17,846 nucleotides of DNA from Promethearchaeota archaeon. Lineage in GTDB: Archaea; Asgardarchaeota; Lokiarchaeia; Sigynarchaeales; SOKP01. The DNA lies in NCBI GenBank assembly GCA_014729315.1, contig WJKD01000188.1:1-17846 (forward strand), in the 5' to 3' direction. Under the pieces are notes generated by a model. It was not told the DNA's origin, did no database searches, and saw nothing but the letters and a program-made list of their open reading frames with translations. Both the position numbers and the translations under genes were made by a program. This document shows positions 7,095 to 14,815 of the stretch, piece by piece; within the stretch, counting starts at the first letter, position 1; every line of letters begins with the position of its first letter.

Positions 7095-7101
7095 TAGGTG
7101 A
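7095..7101 (+). promoter_or_regulatory. Ribosome-binding site that decides a TTG start
   Basis: A TAGGTGA purine-rich site ends 5 nt before the TTG at 7107. The only ATG just upstream, at 7092, is followed at once by an in-frame TAG, so TTG is the best start for the first CCG protein. Confidence 0.6.
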
Positions 7102-7106
7102 AATAA

Positions 7107-8087
7107 TTGGATAAAAGAATTCCCGGAAGAAAAAATTATCCTACAAAAGAAATTGATCCAGATAATTTTATCGAAGATGACAAAGTAAGGGAAATGGTTA
7201 AAAATGTTGAAAATTTAAAACTTAATTCTGAAGATTTTTACAAAATCTATAATTGTGTTGACTGTGGCGAATGTTCAACCGAGGAGGAGAGGATTTTGCT
7301 AAAGCACGAATACCTCAACCAAGGAAACACGTTCGACGGATGGGAGGAGATGGTTGAAAATTTTGAAAATTATCGTACACCCTATCCTACCAAGAAGATG
7401 CGCATTACTGTTCCAGAAGGAGTTAAAGGAGATTCTGATACCCTCGTCTTTATGGGCTGTCTGTCTACGATCAGAATACCTAAATATACAGAGCATGCGT
7501 TGGAATATTTGGTTAAAAATGACATAGACTTTACGGTATTAGACGAGGAGGTCTGTTGTGGGTGGCCTTGGTTTGTCTCTGGTTCAATTAAAGAAATAGA
7601 AACATGTAAGAAAGAAAATCTCGAAATACTGACGAATTACAAGAAAATTATTTGTTTGTGTCCCGCCTGTTTTTATTTATATAAAAACAATTATCAGCCA
7701 GAGCTCGAAGATGTAAAAATCGACTATGTTGTAGATTATCTAAAACCGTCGAAAGAAAAGAAATCAGGTAATGTCGCTTTTCAACACCTCTGTCAGTTGA
7801 TTAATCGAGGAAAAGAAAATACTGATAAATTCGTTGAGTCAATTTTCGAGAAGAGCGGTTATAATGTAATCGATGTTCCTCACTGGTGCTGTGGAGGAGG
7901 AATCGGTTACATGCATCGAACAGATATTATTGACGCAGTTGCCAAAAAACGAATGGAAGATTTTAACAAAGAGGAAATCGACTATGTGACCACATATTGC
8001 GTGAGTTGTTGGTGGATTCTCCGCAGATTTAGTAAACAATGTCATATAAAACCCAAAGCAATAGATGTCTTTGAGTTATTATTATAA
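7107..8087 (+). CDS. HdrB/GlpC-type CCG-domain iron-sulfur protein, copy 1
   Basis: A 326-residue cytosolic redox protein with two CCG (cysteine-rich) domains. Domain 1 has C118 (FMGCLS), C150-C151-G152 and C183-L-C185-P-A-C188. Domain 2 has C229 (QHLC), C261-C262-GGG and C298-V-S-C301. In HdrB such domains hold the noncubane [4Fe-4S] clusters that split heterodisulfides; in GlpC, LutA and SdhE relatives they pass electrons to quinones or other partners. The N-terminus carries C50-V-D-C53-G-E-C56, which looks like a ferredoxin motif (CxxCxxCxxxCP) whose fourth cysteine is missing. The gene is initiated at TTG with a strong ribosome-binding site. The 1-base overlap with the next gene, a paralogue, implies a translationally coupled pair. 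No HdrA, HdrC, flavoprotein or hydrogenase gene is in the window, so the electron donor and substrate are unknown. Confidence 0.85.
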   Translation: MDKRIPGRKNYPTKEIDPDNFIEDDKVREMVKNVENLKLNSEDFYKIYNCVDCGECSTEEERILLKHEYLNQGNTFDGWEEMVENFENYRTPYPTKKMRITVPEGVKGDSDTLVFMGCLSTIRIPKYTEHALEYLVKNDIDFTVLDEEVCCGWPWFVSGSIKEIETCKKENLEILTNYKKIICLCPACFYLYKNNYQPELEDVKIDYVVDYLKPSKEKKSGNVAFQHLCQLINRGKENTDKFVESIFEKSGYNVIDVPHWCCGGGIGYMHRTDIIDAVAKKRMEDFNKEEIDYVTTYCVSCWWILRRFSKQCHIKPKAIDVFELLL

Positions 8088-9064
8088 TGGTGGAATCTCG
8101 TATGAAAGATAAAAAACGGGACTATCCAACTAAGGAGGTAGAACCCGAGAACTTTTTAACTAACGAGGAAGTATATCAATTACTCAAAACGAAGGACGAG
8201 TATAAATTTAAGCAAGAAGACTATTACAAACTTTACAATTGCGTCCATTGTCGAGAATGCGGGACGTCAGACGAAAGAGTCTTACTGAAACAAAAATTCC
8301 TTAAAGATGGAAACACCGTTCCACATCTAAATGAGATGGTTCAAACTTTAGAAACTTATGGGACACCTTATAAAAATAATAAAAGCAGGATCAAATTACC
8401 AAAAGGGATCAAAGAAAATAGCGATACCTTACTTTATTTTGGTTGTTTTACGAGCGTTAAAACCCCTAAATATGGACAACACGCCGCAGAGTACTTGATA
8501 AAGCAAGGTGTTGACTACTGCGTTTTGGAAGAGGAGATCTGCTGCGGATACCCCATTTACGTAACGGGTGCGGTAAAACCCTACCTTAATTTAATAGAAA
8601 AGAATCGTCATATATTTAAAGAGAAGGATATAAAAAAAATAATTTGCGTTTGTCCAAGTTGTTATATGGTATTTCAAGAGCATTATCGTGATATGGGGAT
8701 AGAAATCGTTTACTTTACGGACTATTTAAAACCTTCTAAAACAAGAAAACAAGGAATTGTTAGTATACAACACGCTTGTCCCTTACAGTACGATAAGAAA
8801 AAGGACGTTGTTGACCAAGTTGAGTCCATTCTTAGGGATTCAGGATACGAAATTGCGGATATTCCCGATTTTTGCTGTGGTGGAGGAGTTGGACATCAAT
8901 TAAGAAAAGAAATTTCAGAAAAAATTGCGAAAATTAGGGTTTATGATTATAAAGGCGATTATGTGACATACTACTGTCCAGATTGCTACTGGTTCATTAG
9001 AGCATTTGGAAGACGCGCAAAAATTAAGCCAGAACTAAAAGATTTATTTGAATTGTTAGAATAA
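8087..9064 (+). CDS. HdrB/GlpC-type CCG-domain iron-sulfur protein, copy 2
   Basis: A 325-residue paralogue of the preceding gene, starting at an ATG whose A is the last base of the upstream TAA. The cysteine framework is the same: C52-V-H-C55-R-E-C58 at the N-terminus; C120, C152-C153-G and C187-V-C189-P-S-C192 in domain 1; C231 (HACP), C263-C264-GGG and C297-P-D-C300 in domain 2. As in copy 1, the N-terminal motif lacks the expected fourth cysteine, so the loss preceded the duplication or is a shared property. Conserved N-terminal DYPTKEVEPENF and C-terminal KPELKDLFELL blocks match copy 1 (NYPTKEIDPDNF, KPKAIDVFELL). The two most simply form a heterodimer carrying four CCG domains. An alternative start at the ATG at 8102 would remove five residues. 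The substrate is unknown; a role in thiol/disulfide or quinone chemistry is inferred from family alone. Confidence 0.85.
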   Translation: MVESRMKDKKRDYPTKEVEPENFLTNEEVYQLLKTKDEYKFKQEDYYKLYNCVHCRECGTSDERVLLKQKFLKDGNTVPHLNEMVQTLETYGTPYKNNKSRIKLPKGIKENSDTLLYFGCFTSVKTPKYGQHAAEYLIKQGVDYCVLEEEICCGYPIYVTGAVKPYLNLIEKNRHIFKEKDIKKIICVCPSCYMVFQEHYRDMGIEIVYFTDYLKPSKTRKQGIVSIQHACPLQYDKKKDVVDQVESILRDSGYEIADIPDFCCGGGVGHQLRKEISEKIAKIRVYDYKGDYVTYYCPDCYWFIRAFGRRAKIKPELKDLFELLE

Positions 9065-9178
9065 TCTAAAAATTTTACTCATTTTTGTAATTTTCTTAGA
9101 ATACATATCAGATTAAATAATCCTCAGAATATATTTACGAAAAAAGAAAATATAAAAAAATTGATTAAAATTTATGTC

Positions 9179-10600
9179 TTAAAGGTCCATTTCCTTCATT
9201 TTTTTTCTGACTTGTGCCTTTTTATCGGGAGTCAAGTCGTAAAGAACCCAAAATAGAATCAGTCCTATTAACATTAAAATCGCGGGTATCAGTCCGACTT
9301 GAAGTCGTAATCCTAACACTGCAGAAGCGGATTGCGTAGCAGAACCTGGTTCAAACCCTGTAAAAATATGTATCAATGCGAATGTTAAAGCTTGGATTAT
9401 AATCGCAATTCTTCCGAAAAAAGTTCGGACACCCATATAAAATCCTTCTTTCCGAAAACCCGTCTGAACGGAAGCTTCGTCAATGACATCACCTAGGACG
9501 GGAAGCATCATCACCCAAAATCCTATACTCCCTATCCCAATCAAAGCGACTGCAACAATTGCGAATAACACGGAATCAACAAATATCAGTGGTATTATAA
9601 AAATAGCAAGAATCAATCCCCCGATCAAGAAAATTCTCTTGAAGTTTCCTTGTTTTTGCGCAATTTTAAACCAAACAGGTATTGATAGCAAGCCGGAAAC
9701 GATGTAGCCAAGCATAATATAGGATTCGTAGATTGCTTCCTCCTTCAATATAAATCGTACAATATAAGGAATAGATCCCACCATGATTAACGTAGTTGCT
9801 TGGTAAAAGGTAAATATACACAAATACGCAACGAAATTTTTCTGTTTGATTGCGATTTTCATCAGCTGGAAAAAACTACGTTGCTCGCTCTGCGATTCGA
9901 GTCGAAACGCTCTTTCTATCATCTCTTCGTCTTCCTTAATCCCCGGAATTAGCATAAAAAGTATCACTAAACCTATCACCGAAACAATAATTGCCATTGT
10001 TATAAACGATGCTCGATTCCCGTAGCTTATCAACATTGGGGGTAGAATCGCTCCAAGAACAGTTCCGATAACTCCGAACGCAACTGCAAAAGAAGCTTGT
10101 TTCATTCTCTGGTTATCTGTTCTAAACTTATCAGGGATTAATCCGTTGTAATTAACATCATAGATAGAGAATAATGTATCGTATAGACACAAAAAGATCA
10201 ATAGCCAGAGAAAAATGAAGAGCCATTCGCTGGTAGGATTAAAATTGGGCACCGCAAAAATAGGAACAAAACTAAACGCCCAAATGAATCCACCGACTAT
10301 GATCCAGAGATATCTCTTACCGTATTTTTTCCAAAACGAGCGTGGTTTATCGGCTATAAATCCTGCTAAAGGATCGTTAAACATGTTCCATACGGCGTAA
10401 AGAATAAACGCAATTGCTATCAATCCAGTTGCCAAACCGACTTCGTTCTCGTAATAATCGAAAACTCTCGTTCCAAATACAGCTAGGAAGAACTCAATCA
10501 GCATCTGACCAAAACCGATCGAAATAAAGACTTTTAGAGGAAGGTCTCCTTTTGCCGGTTTCTCTTTACCCGATCCCGTGGTAGTTGTATTTTCACTCAT
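9179..10600 (-). CDS. GPH-family sugar/cation symporter (MFS_2 type)
   Basis: A 473-residue integral membrane protein with about twelve hydrophobic segments. The loop after the second segment reads WNMFNDPLAGFIADK (about 71-85) followed by KKYGKRYLWIIVG (91-103). This is the hallmark NDPxxGxxxD...R/K-x-G-R/K-R motif of the glycoside-pentoside-hexuronide:cation symporter family (melibiose/xyloside carriers). A second-half counterpart is LPVLGDVIDEASVQTGFRKEGFYMGVRTFFGRIA (about 367-400), including the conserved GDVxD and G-x-R-x-E-G elements. The N-terminus is a Thr/Ser-rich cytosolic tail. The predicted substrate is a glycoside or sugar acid carried with Na+ or H+, but substrate cannot be read from sequence. 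It is convergent with the CCG pair and 190 nt downstream of a creatininase-family gene on the same strand. A TATA-like box precedes the ATG. Confidence 0.86.
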   Translation of the reverse strand: MSENTTTTGSGKEKPAKGDLPLKVFISIGFGQMLIEFFLAVFGTRVFDYYENEVGLATGLIAIAFILYAVWNMFNDPLAGFIADKPRSFWKKYGKRYLWIIVGGFIWAFSFVPIFAVPNFNPTSEWLFIFLWLLIFLCLYDTLFSIYDVNYNGLIPDKFRTDNQRMKQASFAVAFGVIGTVLGAILPPMLISYGNRASFITMAIIVSVIGLVILFMLIPGIKEDEEMIERAFRLESQSEQRSFFQLMKIAIKQKNFVAYLCIFTFYQATTLIMVGSIPYIVRFILKEEAIYESYIMLGYIVSGLLSIPVWFKIAQKQGNFKRIFLIGGLILAIFIIPLIFVDSVLFAIVAVALIGIGSIGFWVMMLPVLGDVIDEASVQTGFRKEGFYMGVRTFFGRIAIIIQALTFALIHIFTGFEPGSATQSASAVLGLRLQVGLIPAILMLIGLILFWVLYDLTPDKKAQVRKKMKEMDL

Positions 10601-10626
10601 AATAATTTTCTCTCGATTTATTTTAG

Positions 10627-10640
10627 AAATTTATATATTA
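10627..10640 (-). promoter_or_regulatory. TATA box for the GPH symporter
   Basis: On the minus strand an AATATATAAATT box centred near 10633 predicts a start site near 10607, leaving a leader of about 7 nt before the ATG at 10600. It suggests independent transcription from the creatininase-family gene upstream. Confidence 0.42.
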
Positions 10641-10791
10641 TTTATTTCCTACAATTAAATTCGCTCAAATTCTATAAAATCCTTTTGCTTATCTTAAATT
10701 GTGTTTTCTATATTGTCAAATAGATCAATTTATTACCATATTGTTTTAATCATTTTGAACAACGCCATTTAATTAGAAAAGACTATGTTGT

Positions 10792-11712
10792 TTATTCTTT
10801 TGATATGATTTCAGCATAATAATCGACTAAAAGATCAATGATTAACTCTCCTAATTCTTTCACCGGTTTTACTTTACCACCATCCAGTCTCCTTAAGCTT
10901 TTTAAGCAATTCCAAAGTCCATGTTCGTCGCGCTCTTTCGTACCTATCTTCTTAACATATTTACCTCCTGCCAACAAATATCCACCTAGTCCTCCAAGTG
11001 GAGGCCATTTTTTAAGTGCTCCCTCGAAATCTTTTTCTAATTCAGCATTCATCAACTTTAATTTTTCCTCATCTAAAATACCTAGTGCGGCTGCTGCAGA
11101 GTGTTCCATATGTCCAGCATGTCCGGATCCGGTCAGGATTTTAATCAATATTCTTTTTATTTTTCTGGCACTTTTATCTTCGCTCGAAAGTTCTGAACTG
11201 ACTTTTTCCAATTCCTTTAAAATTCTGTCCATGTTTTCTTCGGCAAGATTTTCCCCTGGGGCCATAATAAGCTTTTCTAAATGCAATTTTTCCTTGATCT
11301 TATCAGTGTATTTAGCAATAGGATTATTACCACCATGTCCTGAAAAAATTAGCACTTTTGACGAAGGTAAACCCATTTTTTCATATATCTCAATGTGATA
11401 TCTCAGATATTCAATTATTTTTTCAACGATCTCTTCAACGGGAATAACTCGAGGTGCCCAATCCCTTGCAACGGGCATGAAATTGTCCGTTGCCCAAGGA
11501 ATATGAGCAACATAACGGGCACCCGATTTACATGATATTAAGTGCGCTACTCGCTGTGAAAAAAGATCATCCATTATTCTCGGTAAGGCGTATCCGTGCC
11601 CTTCTTCAGGATTACCTATAGAAAAAATTAGCCATTTTCCTTCATTTTTTCCAAACGGTCCCCAATCGTCCATTTTACCTTCTAAAATAATTGACTTTTT
11701 TTCATCAGACAT
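10792..11712 (-). CDS. Creatininase-family amidohydrolase
   Basis: A 306-residue protein with the creatininase fold markers. The opening strand and loop SIGNPEEGHGYALPRIMDD (31-49) match the family's E-x-H-x8-D pattern, giving E37, H39 and D48 as metal ligands. GHGGNN (125-130) is the second metal motif. HAGHMEHS (198-205) corresponds to the HAGExETS motif and retains E203, but the usual first glutamate is histidine (H201). The family includes creatininase, mycofactocin peptide hydrolase (MftE) and the archaeal formamide hydrolase ArfB of F420/riboflavin synthesis. All cleave cyclic or linear amides with two metal ions. No mycofactocin or F420 gene is nearby and the length exceeds those of ArfB and MftE, so the substrate is open. 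Residues about 155-190 form a charged helical insertion. The ATG lies about 26 nt from a TATA-like box (leaderless). Confidence 0.8.
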   Translation of the reverse strand: MSDEKKSIILEGKMDDWGPFGKNEGKWLIFSIGNPEEGHGYALPRIMDDLFSQRVAHLISCKSGARYVAHIPWATDNFMPVARDWAPRVIPVEEIVEKIIEYLRYHIEIYEKMGLPSSKVLIFSGHGGNNPIAKYTDKIKEKLHLEKLIMAPGENLAEENMDRILKELEKVSSELSSEDKSARKIKRILIKILTGSGHAGHMEHSAAAALGILDEEKLKLMNAELEKDFEGALKKWPPLGGLGGYLLAGGKYVKKIGTKERDEHGLWNCLKSLRRLDGGKVKPVKELGELIIDLLVDYYAEIISKE

Positions 11713-11732
11713 GGTTTTGATGTATTTATCAT

Positions 11733-11746
11733 TATTTTAAAAAATT
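11733..11746 (-). promoter_or_regulatory. TATA box for the creatininase-family gene
   Basis: A TTTTTAAAAT run on the minus strand centred near 11739 lies 27 nt from the ATG at 11712, consistent with leaderless transcription. It sits in the 169-nt divergent gap shared with the aminotransferase. Confidence 0.38.
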
Positions 11747-11836
11747 TGGACTATTTAGGAATAATTTAAAATTATCTAGATAAAATTCCAATAATTTCAT
11801 CTAATATTAAATTAATTTTAAATTCCATCTCCCATT

Positions 11837-11849
11837 AAAATATATAACT
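11837..11849 (+). promoter_or_regulatory. TATA box for the aminotransferase gene
   Basis: An AAAATATATAAC box centred near 11842 predicts a start site near 11868, about 14 nt before the ATG at 11882. Confidence 0.45.
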
Positions 11850-11881
11850 TAAACTCTATATGAAAGTATTGATGATGTAGT

Positions 11882-13117
11882 ATGCCCGGACCAGGTATGG
11901 ATATAATAGGAGAGGAAGAAAAGCGCGCCTTGATGGAAGTCATTGAATCGGGTTATCTTTATCGTTATGGAAATCAATCCGACCCGAAGTTTAAAGCAAA
12001 GGTTTGGAACTTAGAACAAGAATTTGCTAAATATACCGGAACTAAATACGCCTTAGCGGTAAATTCGGGAACATCGGCTCTTTTAACTGCTTTATGGGCG
12101 CTCGGTATAGGACCTGGGGACGAGGTCATCGTTCCAGGTTACACATTTATAGCAAGCATTACGTCAATCGTGTTTGCCCGAGCGATTCCGATATTGGCTG
12201 AGGTGGATAAAACGCTAACCTTGGATCCCGAGGACGTGAAAAAGAAAATAACTCCTCGTACTAAAGCAATTATGTTGGTTCATATGCTCGGAAATCCAGG
12301 ACACATCGACGAATTAAAGAAAATTGCAGAAGAAAACGATCTATACTTAATTGAAGACTGTGCTCAAGCAATGGGGGCTTTTTATAAAGGAAAATCAATA
12401 GGAACTTATGGTGTTATTGGAACTTTCAGTCTTAACGTTTACAAAACGATAACGGCAGGAGATGGTGGCATTCTAATTACCAACGATGAGGACCTCTATA
12501 AAAGAGCTTTTGCAATCCACGATCAAGGACATCTCCCCTTGCGACAAGGTGTTGAACAGGGTAAGCGAACGGTTTTAGGATTAAACTTTCGAATGAACGA
12601 GTTAACTGCTGCTGTTGCTAAAGCGCAATTAGATAAACTAGAATATATTAGACAAAAATTACATAAGAATAAATCTCAGTTAAAGAAGATTCTTTCTAAA
12701 GTAAATGAAATAGAATTTAGGACTATCCTCGACGAAAAAGGAGATGTAGGAACATTGTTGACCTTCTTTATGCCTGATAAAGAATCTGCCCGAAAGTTAG
12801 TCGATAAAATAGGTTGCACGACTATTTCTAAATCGGGATGGCATGTTTACAGTAATATGGAACATTTACTAGGTAAGATGACTGTCACAAGTGAAGGCTG
12901 TCCTTTCACGTGTCCGTATTACGAAGGGGGAGAAATTAATTATTTCAAAGGAATGCTTCCTCAGACGGATGATTTATTAGAACGAGCAATTAACATTAGC
13001 GTTGGAGTGTCAGATCCAGGATTAGGTTCTGCGTTTGGGATTACAATAAATAGTAGTTCCGAAGACATTAGCCGTGTGGGAAAAAATTTAATAAATGCTA
13101 TTAAAGAAAGCCTTTAA
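11882..13117 (+). CDS. DegT/DnrJ/EryC1/StrS-family PLP aminotransferase
   Basis: A 411-residue cytosolic PLP enzyme. NSGTSALLTAL (61-71) is the phosphate-binding loop. GDEVIVPGYTFIASITSI (79-96) is the family's most recognisable block. IEDCAQAMGA (157-166) supplies D159, which contacts the PLP ring nitrogen. FSLNVYKTITAGDGG (182-196) contains the Schiff-base lysine K188. The start MPGPGMDIIGEEE is the usual N-terminus of a subset of this family, which supports the ATG chosen. Members transaminate keto-sugars or cyclitols with glutamate or glutamine to make amino sugars, or act as lipopolysaccharide dehydratases when the lysine is replaced; here the lysine is present. The C-terminal third (about 315-345) carries two cysteines in EGCPFTCPYYEGG, not a family landmark. 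No nucleotide-sugar or glycosyltransferase gene lies next to it, so the substrate is unknown. Confidence 0.88.
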   Translation: MPGPGMDIIGEEEKRALMEVIESGYLYRYGNQSDPKFKAKVWNLEQEFAKYTGTKYALAVNSGTSALLTALWALGIGPGDEVIVPGYTFIASITSIVFARAIPILAEVDKTLTLDPEDVKKKITPRTKAIMLVHMLGNPGHIDELKKIAEENDLYLIEDCAQAMGAFYKGKSIGTYGVIGTFSLNVYKTITAGDGGILITNDEDLYKRAFAIHDQGHLPLRQGVEQGKRTVLGLNFRMNELTAAVAKAQLDKLEYIRQKLHKNKSQLKKILSKVNEIEFRTILDEKGDVGTLLTFFMPDKESARKLVDKIGCTTISKSGWHVYSNMEHLLGKMTVTSEGCPFTCPYYEGGEINYFKGMLPQTDDLLERAINISVGVSDPGLGSAFGITINSSSEDISRVGKNLINAIKESL

Positions 13118-13398
13118 CTTTCAAAATCTAATTCTATTTTTCTTATTCTATTGAGAAATTCCGCAACTAGGACCTTGCGAAGTATCAATCTCTTTTTTGT
13201 TTTTATTCAACTTTAGACTATAAAAGATAAGTTTGTGATGTTATAACGCAAAAGACTTTAGCTTAAATTTGTTATTTTCTTTTATCCAGACAAAAAGTAT
13301 CATTTATGCTTTATAGAAAAAAGTCTTATTAATCAAAAAATTGTGTTAAATATAGATTAGAATAGAAATAAGACTTTACTGTCCGAGTTGGTGAAATT
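13118..13398 (+). other. Intergenic stretch, no gene seen
   Basis: 281 nt between the aminotransferase and the PDO operon. It holds a short GC-rich stem (CGCAA/TTGCG, about 13163-13180) just downstream of the aminotransferase, and several scattered ACTTTAG/AAAGTCT words. No reading frame or RNA family was recognised. Confidence 0.5.
13389..13394 (+). promoter_or_regulatory. Ribosome-binding site for PDO copy 1
   Basis: A TGGTGA site lies 4 nt before the ATG at 13399. It supports that start and agrees with the matched N-termini of the two PDO copies. Confidence 0.5.
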
Positions 13399-14088
13399 AT
13401 GTCCTTTCTTAAACAATATGAAAAGATTATAAATAACGAGATGGAAAAATTAAAAAATGAAATTTCCATTATTCTATTTACCGATTTTAAGTCCAATAAC
13501 GGTGAGAAAGTTAGAAAGTGTATGGCGTGTGAACGCTCGCTTACTATATTGGAGAAGCTTGCTGAAGCTGCGGCAGGAAAACTAAAAGTTATAGAATTTT
13601 CCACTGAAGAGAATCAAGATAAGGCATCTAAGTACAAAATCGAAAAAATTCCTACTATTCTTTTTCTGGACGACAATGAAGAGGAATTAATACGATATAA
13701 AGCGACTCCAGAGGGATCTGAGTTAGTTCCATTTATAAAAACGCTCCAATATTATTCCGGAATCAATTCTTATTATAAAGATCAAATATTGACTCACCTC
13801 TCAAAAATTCCCTCGTCGGAAATACAACTATTTATTACTCTGACATGCCCTTATTGTCCTACCGTATTACCCATCGTCACATTGTTTTCGATAATCTCAG
13901 AAGGAAAAATTACTTCAGAAATAATAGATATTGATGCAAATCCTAGCGATGCCATGGAGTACAAAGTTTCAAGCGTTCCACACGCAATTATCAACGAAAA
14001 GGATCACATCTATGGGATGTTCACCCCTCAAGACCTTTTAGACAAATTGACAAAAGGAAAAAGAGATTTTGGAGGAATGTACGCTTAA
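13399..14088 (+). CDS. PDO-like protein with two thioredoxin folds, copy 1
   Basis: A 229-residue protein made of two thioredoxin-fold units, the architecture of archaeal protein disulfide oxidoreductase (glutaredoxin-like domain protein). Unit 1 has C41-M-A-C44 and cis-proline P85 (KIPTILFLDD). Unit 2 has the typical C150-P-Y-C153 and cis-proline P194 (SVPHAII). In unit 1 the CxxC is preceded by an insertion (FKSNNGEKVRK), a PDO feature. PDO forms, reduces or shuffles disulfides in cytosolic proteins and can be recharged by thioredoxin reductase, which is encoded two genes downstream. CPYC in unit 2 is a reductant-type active site; CMAC in unit 1 is atypical and might make that half a weaker or structural site. 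A paralogue follows after 43 nt. This is a full-length family member with no signal peptide. Confidence 0.85.
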   Translation: MSFLKQYEKIINNEMEKLKNEISIILFTDFKSNNGEKVRKCMACERSLTILEKLAEAAAGKLKVIEFSTEENQDKASKYKIEKIPTILFLDDNEEELIRYKATPEGSELVPFIKTLQYYSGINSYYKDQILTHLSKIPSSEIQLFITLTCPYCPTVLPIVTLFSIISEGKITSEIIDIDANPSDAMEYKVSSVPHAIINEKDHIYGMFTPQDLLDKLTKGKRDFGGMYA

Positions 14089-14116
14089 TTTTAAATTAAA
14101 ATATAAAACTTCACTT

Positions 14117-14123
14117 GAGGTGA
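14117..14123 (+). promoter_or_regulatory. Ribosome-binding site that decides the PDO copy 2 start
   Basis: GAGGTGA lies 8 nt before the ATG at 14132. The in-frame ATG at 14069 lies inside the previous gene and lacks such a site; the one at 14123 overlaps it. Starting at 14132 aligns the first 15 residues of both copies without a gap. Confidence 0.65.
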
Positions 14124-14131
14124 TGATAAAA

Positions 14132-14815
14132 ATGGCTTCAGAAAATAGATATAAGCAAGTAATTAAAAACGAAATGGCGAAGTTAACTAAAAACGTTAAG
14201 ATTTGGATTTTTACCTCGTTAAGAACTAATCCTGACGGTTCTAAGGTCAGAGAATGCCAAGAATGCAACGAATTTATGAATTTGTTGACAATCTACGAAA
14301 GTCATTCAAATGGTAAACTTACAATTGAAGAACATTCGATTTACGATAATCCCGAATTTGCCAAACGCTACGATGTTGAGAGAGTCCCAACAATTTTATT
14401 TATCGATAATGATGGGAAAGAATACATAAGATATTTAGCCGCACCCCGAGGCCCTGAAGTTCAACCATTCGTGCAGGCTATATTTGCTTTTGCGGGCGCT
14501 CCGAACTACTACGAAGCTACCATAAAAAGCAATCTAAATAGGATTAAACCTTCCACCTTAAAAATAATGATCACTAATCAATGTCCTTATTGCCCTCAAG
14601 TCGTAAATACGGCTAATTTGTTCTCAATAGCAAGCGAGGGGAAAATCAGAACTGTGGTTGTTGATATAATGGCTAATCCTGATATTGGCCAATATTACAA
14701 TGCATCTGGTGTGCCCTACACAATTATAAACGAACAACCAGCGATTTCGGGAATGGTCGGTGCTAACGAAATACTCAGAAAACTCATAGGAGGAAATGTT
14801 CGTGTTCAATACTGA
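14132..14815 (+). CDS. PDO-like protein with two thioredoxin folds, copy 2
   Basis: A 227-residue paralogue of the preceding gene. From ATG 14132 the N-terminus MASENRYKQVIKNEM aligns residue for residue with MSFLKQYEKIINNEM of copy 1. A longer frame from 14069 would overlap copy 1 and is not supported. Unit 1 has C42-Q-E-C45 (VRECQECNEF) and cis-proline P86 (RVPTILF). Unit 2 has C151-P-Y-C154 and cis-proline P195 (GVPYTII). The first-unit motif differs from copy 1 (CQEC against CMAC), while the second-unit CPYC is identical. This suggests the two copies keep the same reductase-facing site and differ on the substrate-facing one. The 3' end overlaps the thioredoxin reductase gene by 20 nt, so the two are translationally coupled. 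It is the most likely direct partner of that enzyme. Confidence 0.87.
   Translation: MASENRYKQVIKNEMAKLTKNVKIWIFTSLRTNPDGSKVRECQECNEFMNLLTIYESHSNGKLTIEEHSIYDNPEFAKRYDVERVPTILFIDNDGKEYIRYLAAPRGPEVQPFVQAIFAFAGAPNYYEATIKSNLNRIKPSTLKIMITNQCPYCPQVVNTANLFSIASEGKIRTVVVDIMANPDIGQYYNASGVPYTIINEQPAISGMVGANEILRKLIGGNVRVQY

Noticed and set aside
10838..11398. A 186-codon plus-strand frame opposite the creatininase-family gene.
   Set aside because: Its Ser/Pro/Phe-rich translation is the typical antisense shadow of a Lys/Glu-rich gene; the minus-strand frame has complete family motifs.
14069..14131. Upstream extension of PDO copy 2 from the ATG at 14069.
   Set aside because: It overlaps the end of copy 1, lacks a ribosome-binding site, and adds residues with no counterpart in copy 1; 14132 fits better.
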